Shown here piece by piece: positions 36,235 to 44,690 of a stretch of DNA of 56,479 bases (within the stretch, counting starts at the first letter, position 1; each line of letters begins with the position of its first letter). This DNA comes from SYAN01 sp964406345 (GTDB taxonomy: Bacteria > Actinomycetota > Actinomycetes > Nanopelagicales > Nanopelagicaceae). The stretch spans positions 1-56,479 of the forward strand of contig CAYORK010000005.1 in the NCBI GenBank assembly GCA_964406345.1, in the 5' to 3' direction. Under the pieces are notes generated by a model. It worked only from the letters and a program-made list of their open reading frames with translations. It had not been told where the DNA came from and made no database searches. The position numbers and the translations under genes were made by a program.

Positions 36235-37364
36235 CAACTCCTAATCAATTCGTTTGCAAGGACGCGCGCATCATGCTCGATAGCGGTGACATCATCGATA
36301 TCTCGAAGCGGTGAGAGCGCCCCGCCGCCCTGCTCCATGACGACAGCTTCGATCACATCGACGATCTTTGTGAAGGCGATCCGTCCCTCGACGAACGCAC
36401 CCACTGCTTCCTCGTTCGCTGCGTTGAACATGGCAGTCACAGCCGTCCCCAACTCACCACATCGCTTTGCCAACTCCACTGCTGGGAAACGATCGTTATC
36501 GATTGGTGAGAACTCCCAAACGTGGGACTTGCTCCAATCGACAGCTCGCATCACATTCGCATATCTCTCTTCTGAGGAGATCGCATATGCGATGGGACCC
36601 TTCATATCGGGAGGACTTGCCTGAGCGATCGTCGATCCGTCACGAAACTCGACCATGGAATGGACGACCGACTGCGGATGGATCACCGCCTCGATCTTGT
36701 CGTAGTCGATTCCGAAGAGATGATGCGCTTCGATCACTTCAAGCCCCTTATTGACCAAAGTCGCTGAATTGATGGTCACCACCGGTCCCATCTTCCAGGT
36801 CGGATGAGCGAGCGCTTCACCGACAGTGATGTCGCTCAAATCCTTGCGGTCGCGGAACGGACCTCCACTTGCCGTCAAGATCAACTTCGTAATCTCACTT
36901 CTCTTTCCTGCACGCATCGCTTGTGCGAGTGCAGAGTGTTCAGAGTCCACGGGGAGGATTCGCTCCCGTCCGTAGCTCATCACCAATTCACCACCGGCAA
37001 CGAGGGACTCCTTGTTGGCGAGGGCGACTTTGTTACCACTGGAGAGCGCGGAGAGTGTGGGACCCAATCCGATCGAACCAGTGATGGCGTTGAGCACTAC
37101 ATCTGCTGGAATCGCTGCGATCTGCGAGGCTGAGTGCGGGCCATCGATCACTTCGGCTGAAGTCAATGACTGCAATCTCGCTTTGTCGCCCGTCGTCGCA
37201 ATGATGGGGACTTTGAACTTATCGGCTTGCCGCGCAAGGAGTTCGAGGTTTCCAGAACCGGCAGCAAGGGCGACAACCCGAAAACTCTCGGGATGTGAGG
37301 CAACGATCTCCAAGGCTTGTACGCCAATCGAACCCGTGGATCCTAGGATCACGATTTCCTTCAT
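36234..37364 (-). CDS. dxr: 1-deoxy-D-xylulose 5-phosphate reductoisomerase
   Basis: 376 residues from ATG 37364. First committed step of the MEP pathway, using NADPH. GSTGSIG near the N-terminus binds NADPH; DSEHSAL and TASGGPF carry metal- and substrate-binding residues, and HPTWKMGP is conserved. An ATG four codons upstream (37376) touches a GGAG and is less likely. It overlaps rseP by one nt. It diverges from gabT, with an 83-nt intergenic region. Confidence 0.96.
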   Translation of the reverse strand: MKEIVILGSTGSIGVQALEIVASHPESFRVVALAAGSGNLELLARQADKFKVPIIATTGDKARLQSLTSAEVIDGPHSASQIAAIPADVVLNAITGSIGLGPTLSALSSGNKVALANKESLVAGGELVMSYGRERILPVDSEHSALAQAMRAGKRSEITKLILTASGGPFRDRKDLSDITVGEALAHPTWKMGPVVTINSATLVNKGLEVIEAHHLFGIDYDKIEAVIHPQSVVHSMVEFRDGSTIAQASPPDMKGPIAYAISSEERYANVMRAVDWSKSHVWEFSPIDNDRFPAVELAKRCGELGTAVTAMFNAANEEAVGAFVEGRIAFTKIVDVIEAVVMEQGGGALSPLRDIDDVTAIEHDARVLANELIRS

Positions 37365-37412
37365 CTTTACCCACATCTCCTCTTCATCCCGCGCATTCTC
37401 TCACCTGGGGAA

Positions 37413-37441
37413 TAGACACTGCCCACCGCATCGTTCAGACT
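37413..37441 (+). promoter_or_regulatory. leaderless promoter of gabT
   Basis: -35 TAGACA (37413-37418; five of six matches to TTGACA), 17-bp spacer, -10 CAGACT (37436-37441), then 6 nt to ATG 37448. No Shine-Dalgarno is present. Confidence 0.55.
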
Positions 37442-37447
37442 TGCCCC

Positions 37448-38794
37448 ATGACTTCATCAGGGCCACATATCCCGCAAGAGCGTCGCGTTGTCACAGCAAT
37501 CCCAGGACCTAAGTCTCAGGAGTTGTTGAAGCGAAGAAGTGATGCGGTCTCGGCAGCCCTAGGCATGTCCATCCCGGTGATGGTCGAACGCGCAGGTGGC
37601 GGTGTCATCGTCGATGTCGATGGGAACTCGATCATCGACATGGGTGCAGGTATCGCTGTCGTCAACGTCGGAAACAGCGCTGATCGCGTCGTCGCGAATG
37701 TGAAAGCGCAGGTAGAGGCCTTCACCCATACCTGTTTCATGGTCGCCCCATACATGGGATATATCGAGGTCTGCGAAGCGCTCAACAGGCTCACGCCGGG
37801 TAACTATCCGAAGAAGTCTGCACTCTTCAATTCTGGTGCGGAAGCGGTGGAGAATGCGGTGAAGATCGCCCGCAATTACACGAAGCGCCAAGCGGTCGTC
37901 GTCTTCGAACACGGCTATCACGGTCGCACCAATCTCACCATGGCGATGACAGCGAAGAACATGCCTTACAAGGATGGTTTCGGACCGTTCACGCCTGAGG
38001 TCTACCGGATGCCGCTCGCTTATCCCTATCGATGTGACGCGTGCGCCTTACCGTGCGAGCAGAAGATCCTTGACACTGTCATGCAGAAGATCGAGAAGGA
38101 GATCGGTGCGAAGAATGTCGCCTGTGTCGTGATCGAACCGATCCTTGGTGAAGGCGGCTTCATCGTCCCATGTGAAGGCTTCCTCCCCGGGTTGGCCGAA
38201 TTCTGTAAGAAGAATGGGATCGTCTTCATTGCAGACGAAGTCCAGACCGGCTTCGCTCGAACAGGCCAGATGTTCGCTTCCGAGAATGAAGGGATCGAAC
38301 CGGACCTCATCACAACTGCGAAGGGAATCGCTGGTGGACTTCCACTCGCTGCCGTCACCGGCCGCGCCGAGATCATGGATTCGATCCATATGAGTGGCCT
38401 CGGTGGAACTTACGGCGGCTCCCCTGTCGCCTGCGCCGCAGCGCTTGGTGCGATTGCGACGATCGAAGAAGAAGGGCTGGTCGAACGCGCCAAGAAGCTT
38501 GGTGAGACGATGCGATCAGCGCTACTTGCGATGCAGGAGAAGTACGCGATCATCGGAGATGTCAGAGGTCGTGGCGCTATGCAGGCGATCGAATTGGTGA
38601 AGCCTGGCAGCAAGGTCCCGAATCCAGAGGCGCTCACCTCTGTGATCAAGCACTGTCAGAGCAAAGGTGTCCTGATCTTGAGTGCTGGAACCTTCGGCAA
38701 CGTGATCCGACTTCTACCGCCGCTCGTCATGCCTGAGCACTTACTCAAGGAAGCGCTTGAGATCCTTGATGAGGCGCTCGAACTCGCAAACTAG
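37448..38794 (+). CDS. gabT: 4-aminobutyrate (GABA) aminotransferase
   Basis: 448 residues of class III PLP-dependent aminotransferases. It moves the amino group of GABA to 2-oxoglutarate, giving succinate semialdehyde. PLP lysine is Lys292 in TTAKGIAGGLPL; FNSGAEAVENAVK, FEHGYHGRT and the FIADEVQTG aspartate region are all present. A longer upstream frame reads non-coding sequence and was rejected. It converges with the ureohydrolase gene, sharing CTAG as overlapping stops. With the aldehyde dehydrogenase at 48060-49487 it would complete putrescine breakdown to succinate semialdehyde; related ornithine or putrescine aminotransferase activity cannot be excluded. Confidence 0.9.
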   Translation: MTSSGPHIPQERRVVTAIPGPKSQELLKRRSDAVSAALGMSIPVMVERAGGGVIVDVDGNSIIDMGAGIAVVNVGNSADRVVANVKAQVEAFTHTCFMVAPYMGYIEVCEALNRLTPGNYPKKSALFNSGAEAVENAVKIARNYTKRQAVVVFEHGYHGRTNLTMAMTAKNMPYKDGFGPFTPEVYRMPLAYPYRCDACALPCEQKILDTVMQKIEKEIGAKNVACVVIEPILGEGGFIVPCEGFLPGLAEFCKKNGIVFIADEVQTGFARTGQMFASENEGIEPDLITTAKGIAGGLPLAAVTGRAEIMDSIHMSGLGGTYGGSPVACAAALGAIATIEEEGLVERAKKLGETMRSALLAMQEKYAIIGDVRGRGAMQAIELVKPGSKVPNPEALTSVIKHCQSKGVLILSAGTFGNVIRLLPPLVMPEHLLKEALEILDEALELAN

Positions 38795-39789
38795 CGATCT
38801 AAGAGGTTGCGAGTCGGTGAGTAAGCGATCCCTTTTCTCTTCGCTGCGATAGCACTGAGGGCTTCCAAGACGACTCGATTGGCAAGTATCGCAGTGATGT
38901 CAGCGCTGTCGAAAGGTGGCGCAACTTCGACGACGTCGATACCTACGATCGGCAATTCAAGACAGATACGACGCACCGCTTCGAGGAGCTCGCGACTCGT
39001 CATCCCGCCAGGCTCTGGCGTTCCAGTTCCGGGCGCCATACCGGGATCTACGACATCGATATCGACGGAGAGGAAGACACCGTCGCAACCATCTGTCAGT
39101 GTCGCGAAAGACTCATCGAGCACCGCCTTCATACCCCGATGATGGATCTCGGTCATCTCATAGGAGCGCATCCCTTGATCGCGCATCCAATTCAATGTCT
39201 CATCTCCCGGCCAATAACCACGCAGTCCCAATTGCAAGAATCGATCCCCACGCACAGCACCGGAGTCGATCAAGCGACGCATCGGTGTGCCATGCCCGAC
39301 GAGAGCTCCGAACTGCAGATCACCGGTATCGGCATGAGCATCGAAGTGGATCATCGAGACCTTACCCATACCGCGATGCGCTGCGATTCCAGCGACATCA
39401 GCAGAGGCGATGGAGTGATCACCGCCAAGAACTATCGCAATCGCACCGGCTCGAGAGATCTTCTCGGTCGCTTGCTTGAGAACTTCGAGAGCAGCGACAA
39501 GATCGCCCGGTGGCATCAAGAGATCGCCAGCATCGAATACCTTGAGATCTTTCAGCCCATCGACGCGAAGTGCTAGATGAGGTCGCTCCGCATCATGTGG
39601 CAGGTAATCCCCCATACGAATCGCTTGTGGGCCGAACTTCGCTCCAGATCGATGTGAGGTGCCCGAGTCGATCGGCGCTCCGATGATGATGACATCAGCA
39701 CCGGCGAAACTGTTGGGATCATCGAGATCGCATTGCGGCACACCAAGGAAGGAGAAGTTGGGGCCATACATATTGCCGATATTCGCCAT
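38791..39789 (-). CDS. agmatinase-family ureohydrolase (agmatinase or guanidinobutyrase)
   Basis: 332 residues of the arginase/agmatinase family, which hydrolyses a guanidino group to urea with a binuclear manganese site. Metal-ligand motifs GGDHSI, HFDAHAD and SVDIDVVDPGMAPGTGTPEPGG are intact. The last motif is that of agmatinases rather than arginases. Beside polyamine transport and GABA genes it could split agmatine to putrescine, or 4-guanidinobutyrate to GABA. TAAAGT 6 nt before its ATG suggests its own leaderless promoter in addition to read-through from the potC gene. Confidence 0.85.
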   Translation of the reverse strand: MANIGNMYGPNFSFLGVPQCDLDDPNSFAGADVIIIGAPIDSGTSHRSGAKFGPQAIRMGDYLPHDAERPHLALRVDGLKDLKVFDAGDLLMPPGDLVAALEVLKQATEKISRAGAIAIVLGGDHSIASADVAGIAAHRGMGKVSMIHFDAHADTGDLQFGALVGHGTPMRRLIDSGAVRGDRFLQLGLRGYWPGDETLNWMRDQGMRSYEMTEIHHRGMKAVLDESFATLTDGCDGVFLSVDIDVVDPGMAPGTGTPEPGGMTSRELLEAVRRICLELPIVGIDVVEVAPPFDSADITAILANRVVLEALSAIAAKRKGIAYSPTRNLLDR

Positions 39790-39795
39790 GCGGCG

Positions 39796-39801
39796 ACTTT
39801 A
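39796..39801 (-). promoter_or_regulatory. -10 box of a leaderless promoter for the ureohydrolase gene
   Basis: TAAAGT lies 6 nt before ATG 39789, followed by CGCCGCATG, the same nine bases as at the aldehyde dehydrogenase start. No good -35 is seen in the end of potC. Confidence 0.4.
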
Positions 39802-39803
39802 CT

Positions 39804-40616
39804 TCATCGCTCTTCTTCTTGAGCCCTTGTCAATCGTTGCGAGATGTAGACCGGGATCAATGAGAGCAGGATGACGACGGTAGCGACGACGTTGACGACG
39901 CTCGCTTGATTCGGTCTCGCCATCTCCTTCAGTATCCATAGTGGCAAGGTGTCGACACCGGGTGGAGCGGTGAAGATCGTCACCACCACCTCATCGAAAC
40001 TAAGTGCGAAGGCAAGGAGGGCGCCGGCCACGAATGAGGTTCGAAATTGTGGGAATGTGACGAGTCGGAAGGTTTGCCATAAACCTGCACCCAAGTCTGC
40101 AGAGGCCTCCTGGAGACTGGGGTTCATCCGCTTGAGTCGAGCGAAGACGTTGTTGAAGACCATCACGATACAGAACGTTGCATGAGCGACGATCATCCCG
40201 AAGTAACCGATGTTGAAGCCTGCCGGCGAGAGGAAGTTGCTATAGGTATTGCTAAATGCCACACCGGTGACGATGCCAGGGAGCGCGATCGGTAGAACGA
40301 CGAGGAGATTGACGGTGCTTCGACCGAAGAACTCGAAACCTTTCATCGCAAATGCCACCAAGGTCCCGAGTATCGATGCGATCACCATCGCCCCCGTCGC
40401 GACCAATACCGAGTTCCAGAGCGCTGCTCGAATCGGAGCGTAATCGCTTGCGAAGATCCACCACTTGGTGGAGAAGTTCTCAATCGGCCATCCAGAGATC
40501 TGGGACTCGTTGAAGGAGTTCAAGATCAGAACGAATAGTGGGATGTACATGAAGGAGAGAACGATGGCGACGATCAGTATCAGGAATGCCTTGGTCGCAC
40601 GAGAGAGCCTCAGCAT
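39804..40616 (-). CDS. polyamine ABC transporter permease, PotC type (system 1)
   Basis: 270 residues with about six transmembrane helices and the binding-protein-dependent permease loop EASADLGAGLWQTFRLVTFPQ that contacts the ATPase. Size and sequence match PotC/YdcV rather than PotB. It begins 2 nt after the potB gene and forms system 1 with genes 40619-43787. A 12-bp hairpin (41525-41552) separates this permease pair from the binding-protein gene upstream and could lower its expression. Confidence 0.88.
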   Translation of the reverse strand: MLRLSRATKAFLILIVAIVLSFMYIPLFVLILNSFNESQISGWPIENFSTKWWIFASDYAPIRAALWNSVLVATGAMVIASILGTLVAFAMKGFEFFGRSTVNLLVVLPIALPGIVTGVAFSNTYSNFLSPAGFNIGYFGMIVAHATFCIVMVFNNVFARLKRMNPSLQEASADLGAGLWQTFRLVTFPQFRTSFVAGALLAFALSFDEVVVTIFTAPPGVDTLPLWILKEMARPNQASVVNVVATVVILLSLIPVYISQRLTRAQEEER

Positions 40617-40618
40617 CG

Positions 40619-41497
40619 CTACATCCTCTCCAGCGAACCGGTTCGACGAGCGACCATCAGATAGATGACGACGAATGCGATCGGAATCATCGAGAAAGCT
40701 GCTGCTACCGGTGGATTGAGGTTGATGTTCGCCGCGATGAGGCTTCCGATCATCTGCGTAGCGCCACCTGTGAAGCGCGCTGCGAGATAGTCACCAAGGC
40801 TCAAGGAGAAGGTGAAGACTGAACCAGCGATGATCGCTGGGATGATCAAGGGGATCACGACTCGATAGATGGTCATGAAACCACGTGCACCAAGATCGCT
40901 CGATGCGTCGAAGAGATTGTGCGGGATCTGGCGGATGGCGGTGAAAACTGGAAGCGCCATGTACGGGAACCAGAGATAAGTGAGCGTCAGGATCACGATC
41001 GGAACCGAGAAACCTGGCCCCTTGATCCCGAAAGGCGCCATCGCCCAATTGAAGAAACCTTGCTCCGTGAAGACCAGGCGCATCGCGATGATCTTGACGA
41101 GATAACCCGCCCACAGCGGCAGGGTGATCGCGACCGCGAGGAGATTCCGGACCCAAGGACGTGCAATCTTCGCCATGTAGATGCCGAGCGGGACTGCGAA
41201 AAGGATACAAAGGAATGTCACTGTCAATGCGATGAAGAGCGTGCGTATCGAAGTCGATATGTAGGCGGGGACGGTGAAGACATCGATGAAGTTATCGAGC
41301 GTGAATCCTGGCCTTACCAGTGATGAGAAGGGATCGACGTACCAGAACGCGGTTATCAAAAGTAAGAAGAGCGAGACGATGTAGACGCCGACGATCCACG
41401 TCATCGGAAATGCAAGGAGACCGATCAATCGGATCCGAGGATTGCGGAGCAAGAAGGATGAGACCGGTCTGCTCTTCGTGCTCGTCGCCATCGTCAT
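40619..41497 (-). CDS. polyamine ABC transporter permease, PotB type (system 1)
   Basis: 292 residues, about six transmembrane helices, with the EAA-like coupling loop DASSDLGARGFMTIYRVVIPL. The longer N-terminus and first periplasmic loop mark it as the PotB/YdcU partner. It follows the binding-protein gene after 64 nt that contain a strong stem-loop. Confidence 0.88.
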   Translation of the reverse strand: MTMATSTKSRPVSSFLLRNPRIRLIGLLAFPMTWIVGVYIVSLFLLLITAFWYVDPFSSLVRPGFTLDNFIDVFTVPAYISTSIRTLFIALTVTFLCILFAVPLGIYMAKIARPWVRNLLAVAITLPLWAGYLVKIIAMRLVFTEQGFFNWAMAPFGIKGPGFSVPIVILTLTYLWFPYMALPVFTAIRQIPHNLFDASSDLGARGFMTIYRVVIPLIIPAIIAGSVFTFSLSLGDYLAARFTGGATQMIGSLIAANINLNPPVAAAFSMIPIAFVVIYLMVARRTGSLERM

Positions 41498-41524
41498 CCT
41501 TTGGTGAGGTACTTATGTTGGATC

Positions 41525-41552
41525 TGTGGGGGCCGATCGCTCGGCCCCCACA
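41525..41552 (-). terminator. 12-bp GNRA-capped hairpin between the binding-protein and permease genes
   Basis: A perfect 12-bp GC-rich stem (TGTGGGGGCCGA and its complement) closed by GCGA on the transcribed strand, a GNRA tetraloop. It begins 9 nt beyond the binding-protein stop. No U-tract follows, so it is more likely a partial terminator or a 3' stabiliser that raises the binding-protein message over the permeases, as in many ABC operons. Confidence 0.7.
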
Positions 41553-41561
41553 GGATCTCTA

Positions 41562-42734
41562 TCAACCTTTGACCGTCAACCAAGCATTGGTCCACTCTTG
41601 GAAGCTTGTGCACTTCACATCGGTGCGACCATCGAGGCAGGTCTCAATCGGAGTAGTCCAAGGCCAAATGCGCTTGAAGAACTCCTCGTCCTCTGCTGCG
41701 AACTCATCGCAGTGAGCTTGTGCCTTTGCGCTCGATGCGCAGAAGGCGATGTTCGCTGGAGCCATACCGAAGTTCATCGCGATAGCACCGTTGACATCTG
41801 CTCGGCTGGTGTAATCCATCCAGGCATAGGCGCAGTTGATGTTCTTGGTAGTGGAGCTCACGAGCCAGGAGTCATACCAACCTGTCGATCCTTCGACTGG
41901 CAGTGTGGTCTTGAGATTCTCCTTGGCAGCGAACTTCCTCAAGACTTCCCATGAGGTTCCGACGACAGTGTTTCCACCGACGAACGAAGTGATCTGTGCG
42001 ACTGGATCTGACCAGTACTCACCGATGATCTTGTTCTGCTGCTTGAGCAGATCGATCGCTGCGGCGAGCTGATCCTTATCGAGCGCGTATGGGTTCTTGA
42101 TGCCCAATTCAGGCTTGTGATACATCAGATAGACAGCAGCATCTGCGATGTAGATCGGTGCATCGTAGGCAGTGACCTTGCCCGCATATGGGCTGTCACT
42201 CTCCCAGACGACGTCCCAACTCTCAGGGGCGCCACCGGTGACATCAGCGTTGTACTGCAGCAGGTTCGCGCCACGACCGATTGGCACACCGTATGGCTTG
42301 CCATTGACGGTGTCATAGACGTTGCCCTTCATTCCAGCTGCGATCTCGCCGCCGAAGTTCGGGATCAAGTCGATATTGAGTGGCTGGACATCGCCACCGA
42401 CGATGAGGCGAAGTGCCGCATCACCAGAGGCCGAGACGATGTCGTATTGACCGGTGCGCATCAAGGTCACCATCTCGTCGCTTGTACCTGCGACACGTGG
42501 ATTGACCTTGCAACCTGTTTGGGCTGTGAATTCATCAGTCCAAGCGGGCTCGACGAAACCGGACCAGTTGACGATGTTGAGCTCGCCCTCGAACTCACCC
42601 ATTGCTTCGTGCATTGGGATATCGGGCACTTCGATGCTCACACCGCCGCTCTCATCTCCGCCAGATGAACATCCCCCGATGATCAACACGGAAACGGAGA
42701 GCAAGCTGAGAATCGCTAACTTCTTCCCCTTCAT
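41562..42734 (-). CDS. polyamine-binding lipoprotein, PotD/YdcS type (system 1)
   Basis: 390 residues. A Sec-type lipoprotein signal ends in LIIGGC, giving lipidated Cys22. The mature part is the periplasmic-binding-protein fold of the PotD group (LNIVNWSGFVEPAWTDEFTAQTGC at its start, in two short stretches). It should deliver a polyamine or related amine to permeases 39804-41497. The gene is flanked by two tetraloop-capped hairpins (42749-42762 and 41525-41552). Exact ligand cannot be read from the sequence. Confidence 0.88.
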   Translation of the reverse strand: MKGKKLAILSLLSVSVLIIGGCSSGGDESGGVSIEVPDIPMHEAMGEFEGELNIVNWSGFVEPAWTDEFTAQTGCKVNPRVAGTSDEMVTLMRTGQYDIVSASGDAALRLIVGGDVQPLNIDLIPNFGGEIAAGMKGNVYDTVNGKPYGVPIGRGANLLQYNADVTGGAPESWDVVWESDSPYAGKVTAYDAPIYIADAAVYLMYHKPELGIKNPYALDKDQLAAAIDLLKQQNKIIGEYWSDPVAQITSFVGGNTVVGTSWEVLRKFAAKENLKTTLPVEGSTGWYDSWLVSSTTKNINCAYAWMDYTSRADVNGAIAMNFGMAPANIAFCASSAKAQAHCDEFAAEDEEFFKRIWPWTTPIETCLDGRTDVKCTSFQEWTNAWLTVKG

Positions 42735-42748
42735 TATCTTCCTATTCC

Positions 42749-42762
42749 CTGACCGAAGTCAG
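42749..42762 (-). other. UUCG-capped hairpin upstream of the system 1 binding-protein gene
   Basis: On the transcribed strand CTGAC-TTCG-GTCAG, a 5-bp stem closed by C(UUCG)G, the most stable RNA tetraloop. It lies between the potA stop and the AGGA of the binding-protein gene and could protect the processed 5' end. Confidence 0.55.
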
Positions 42763-42764
42763 AC

Positions 42765-43787
42765 CTAGACGGATATCTCAGAAGCGTGGTTCTTACGCCA
42801 CACCGCGAGTACCCGATCACCTGTCGCAAAACGAACGTTCTGCGACGGTAATTCTTGATTGAGCATGGTGACGCTAAGTCGCGCACCAGCATCGGCTTCG
42901 ATGATGAAGATGGTGTTCGCGCCTAAGTAGGCGATTTCCGTGAGTCGACCTGCGAGGGCGTGCTCCTCGCCGGAGGGCGTATAGGAAGAGGACTCGATTC
43001 GTATGCGCTCAGGCCGGATGCTGATCGCAGACCCCGTGCCACCGACGGCGCGCGATGCCTCACCCTCCAAGATATTGGAGACACCGAGGAAGCCTGCGAC
43101 GAATCTCGTGGCTGGTTGTTCATAGACCTCACGCGGTGTACCGACTTGCTCGATTCGCCCCTCGTTGAAGACGACGATGCGATCGCTCATCCGCATTGCC
43201 TCCTCTTGATCGTGGGTGACGAAGATGAAGGTGATACCGGCTTCTCGTTGAATGCGCTTGAGTTCGATCTGCATCTCCTCGCGCAATTGGCGATCCAATG
43301 CACCGAGTGGCTCATCAAGGAGGAGGACCTTTGGCCTCAAGACCAATGCTCTAGCGAGAGCGATGCGTTGTCGCTGTCCGCCAGAGAGTTGATGAGGGAG
43401 TCGATCTGCGACATGGGCCAACTTCACCGAGGTGATCGCTTCAAGCGCTTGTCTCGCTCGCTCTACCTTTGCGACCTTTCTAGTACGAAGTCCATACTCG
43501 ACATTCTCTTGAATCGTCATATGCGGAAAGAGCGCATAGTCCTGGAAGACGGTATTCACATCACGATCGAAAGGTGGCAGATGAGTTATATCTTCATCGC
43601 CGAGCGTTATGACGCCTTCATCAGGATTCTCGAATCCTGCGATCATGCGAAGGACTGTGGTCTTACCCGAGCCGGATGGACCAAGGAGGGTCATGAACTC
43701 TCCAGATTCGATCTCCAAGGAGATACCTGCGACTGCGGTAACGGAGCCGAAGGTCTTGCGAAGATCGCGGATCTGAATTAGCGCCAC
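42765..43787 (-). CDS. polyamine ABC transporter ATPase, PotA type (system 1)
   Basis: 340 residues. Walker A GPSGSGKTT (about 36-44), signature LSGGQRQRIALARAL, Walker B LLLDEPLGALD and the H-loop VTHDQEEA are complete; a TOBE domain follows from about 260. GTG start with AGGAG 7 nt upstream. It opens the system 1 operon, with a possible promoter at 43819-43847. Confidence 0.9.
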   Translation of the reverse strand: MALIQIRDLRKTFGSVTAVAGISLEIESGEFMTLLGPSGSGKTTVLRMIAGFENPDEGVITLGDEDITHLPPFDRDVNTVFQDYALFPHMTIQENVEYGLRTRKVAKVERARQALEAITSVKLAHVADRLPHQLSGGQRQRIALARALVLRPKVLLLDEPLGALDRQLREEMQIELKRIQREAGITFIFVTHDQEEAMRMSDRIVVFNEGRIEQVGTPREVYEQPATRFVAGFLGVSNILEGEASRAVGGTGSAISIRPERIRIESSSYTPSGEEHALAGRLTEIAYLGANTIFIIEADAGARLSVTMLNQELPSQNVRFATGDRVLAVWRKNHASEISV

Positions 43788-43818
43788 TTACGCGCTCCTG
43801 ACCTGTTCATGAGAGGAA

Positions 43819-43847
43819 ACAATAGGGGCAGGCTCAGTGAAAATGAA
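43819..43847 (-). promoter_or_regulatory. possible promoter of the system 1 transporter operon
   Basis: -10 TATTGT (43819-43824), 17-bp spacer, weak -35 TTCATT (43842-43847), in the 111-nt spacer after system 2. This would give a leader of about 25-30 nt with a Shine-Dalgarno. An imperfect hairpin (TCAGGA/TCCTGA, 43867-43883) lies just upstream. Confidence 0.3.
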
Positions 43848-43898
43848 TGAAGTTCTGGGTCAATTTTCAGGAGGGGATCCTGATACCTCAAGGACGAG

Positions 43899-44690
43899 TC
43901 AAGACTTCTTAGCGAGCTTACGCTTTCCGAACACTTGTCCGGCGAAGACCAGGGCGAGAGCGATGACGAACATCAAGGTTCCGATGACATTCGCCTGCGG
44001 TGGCACACCACGGAGGGAGGCAGTCCACACATACTCCGGGAAGGTGTTGACCGTTCCGGAGTTGAAGTTGGTAATGATGAAGTCATCGAACGATAGGGCG
44101 AATGCGAGAAGAGCCGCTGCACCAATACCGGGAGCAACAAGTGGAAGAGTCACTCTTCGGAATGTCTCCCACTCGTTGGCATAGAGGTCTCTCGCTGCCT
44201 CCTCGAGTTTTGGATCAAGGCTGGCAACGCGCGCTTTCACGGTGACCACGACGAACGAGATGCAGAACATGATGTGTGCGATCGTGACCGCCACAAGACC
44301 TGCACCGACATTGATGTTAATGAACATCGATAGCAACGATGCACCAAGGACCACTTCAGGAGTCGCCATCGGAAGGAAGATGAGGAGGTTGGTCGTGCTC
44401 CGACCTTTGAAGCTATACCGCCCTAGGGCGAAGGCGATCATCGTGCCAAGGAGAGTGGCAATGATGGTTGAAGTGATTCCGACCTTGAATGAATTACCGA
44501 GTGACTCACAGATTCCGATCGGCTCGCATGGATTGAGCCAGGCTTCGAAGGTGAATCCGCGCCAGACGATGTTGCGCTTGTCTGCATCGTTGAAGGAGAA
44601 GGCAATGGTGTAGAAGATCGGAAGGAGGATGTAGAGGATGGCGATCACCGCGTAGATGCGGATGAGATTCTTCGATAGCCAGCGACTCAT
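43899..44690 (-). CDS. spermidine/putrescine ABC transporter permease, PotC type (system 2)
   Basis: 263 residues, about six transmembrane helices, coupling loop EEAARDLYANEWETFRRVTL. NAD-rich loop after the first helix (SFNDADK) is typical of PotC. Overlaps the potB gene by 4 nt. Sequence is clearly different from the system 1 permease, so the two systems are not a recent duplication. Confidence 0.89.
   Translation of the reverse strand: MSRWLSKNLIRIYAVIAILYILLPIFYTIAFSFNDADKRNIVWRGFTFEAWLNPCEPIGICESLGNSFKVGITSTIIATLLGTMIAFALGRYSFKGRSTTNLLIFLPMATPEVVLGASLLSMFININVGAGLVAVTIAHIMFCISFVVVTVKARVASLDPKLEEAARDLYANEWETFRRVTLPLVAPGIGAAALLAFALSFDDFIITNFNSGTVNTFPEYVWTASLRGVPPQANVIGTLMFVIALALVFAGQVFGKRKLAKKS

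Noticed and set aside
37295..37447. Longer gabT frame starting inside dxr
   Set aside because: It reads the antisense of dxr and non-coding DNA; the family N-terminus begins at 37448, just after a fitting promoter.
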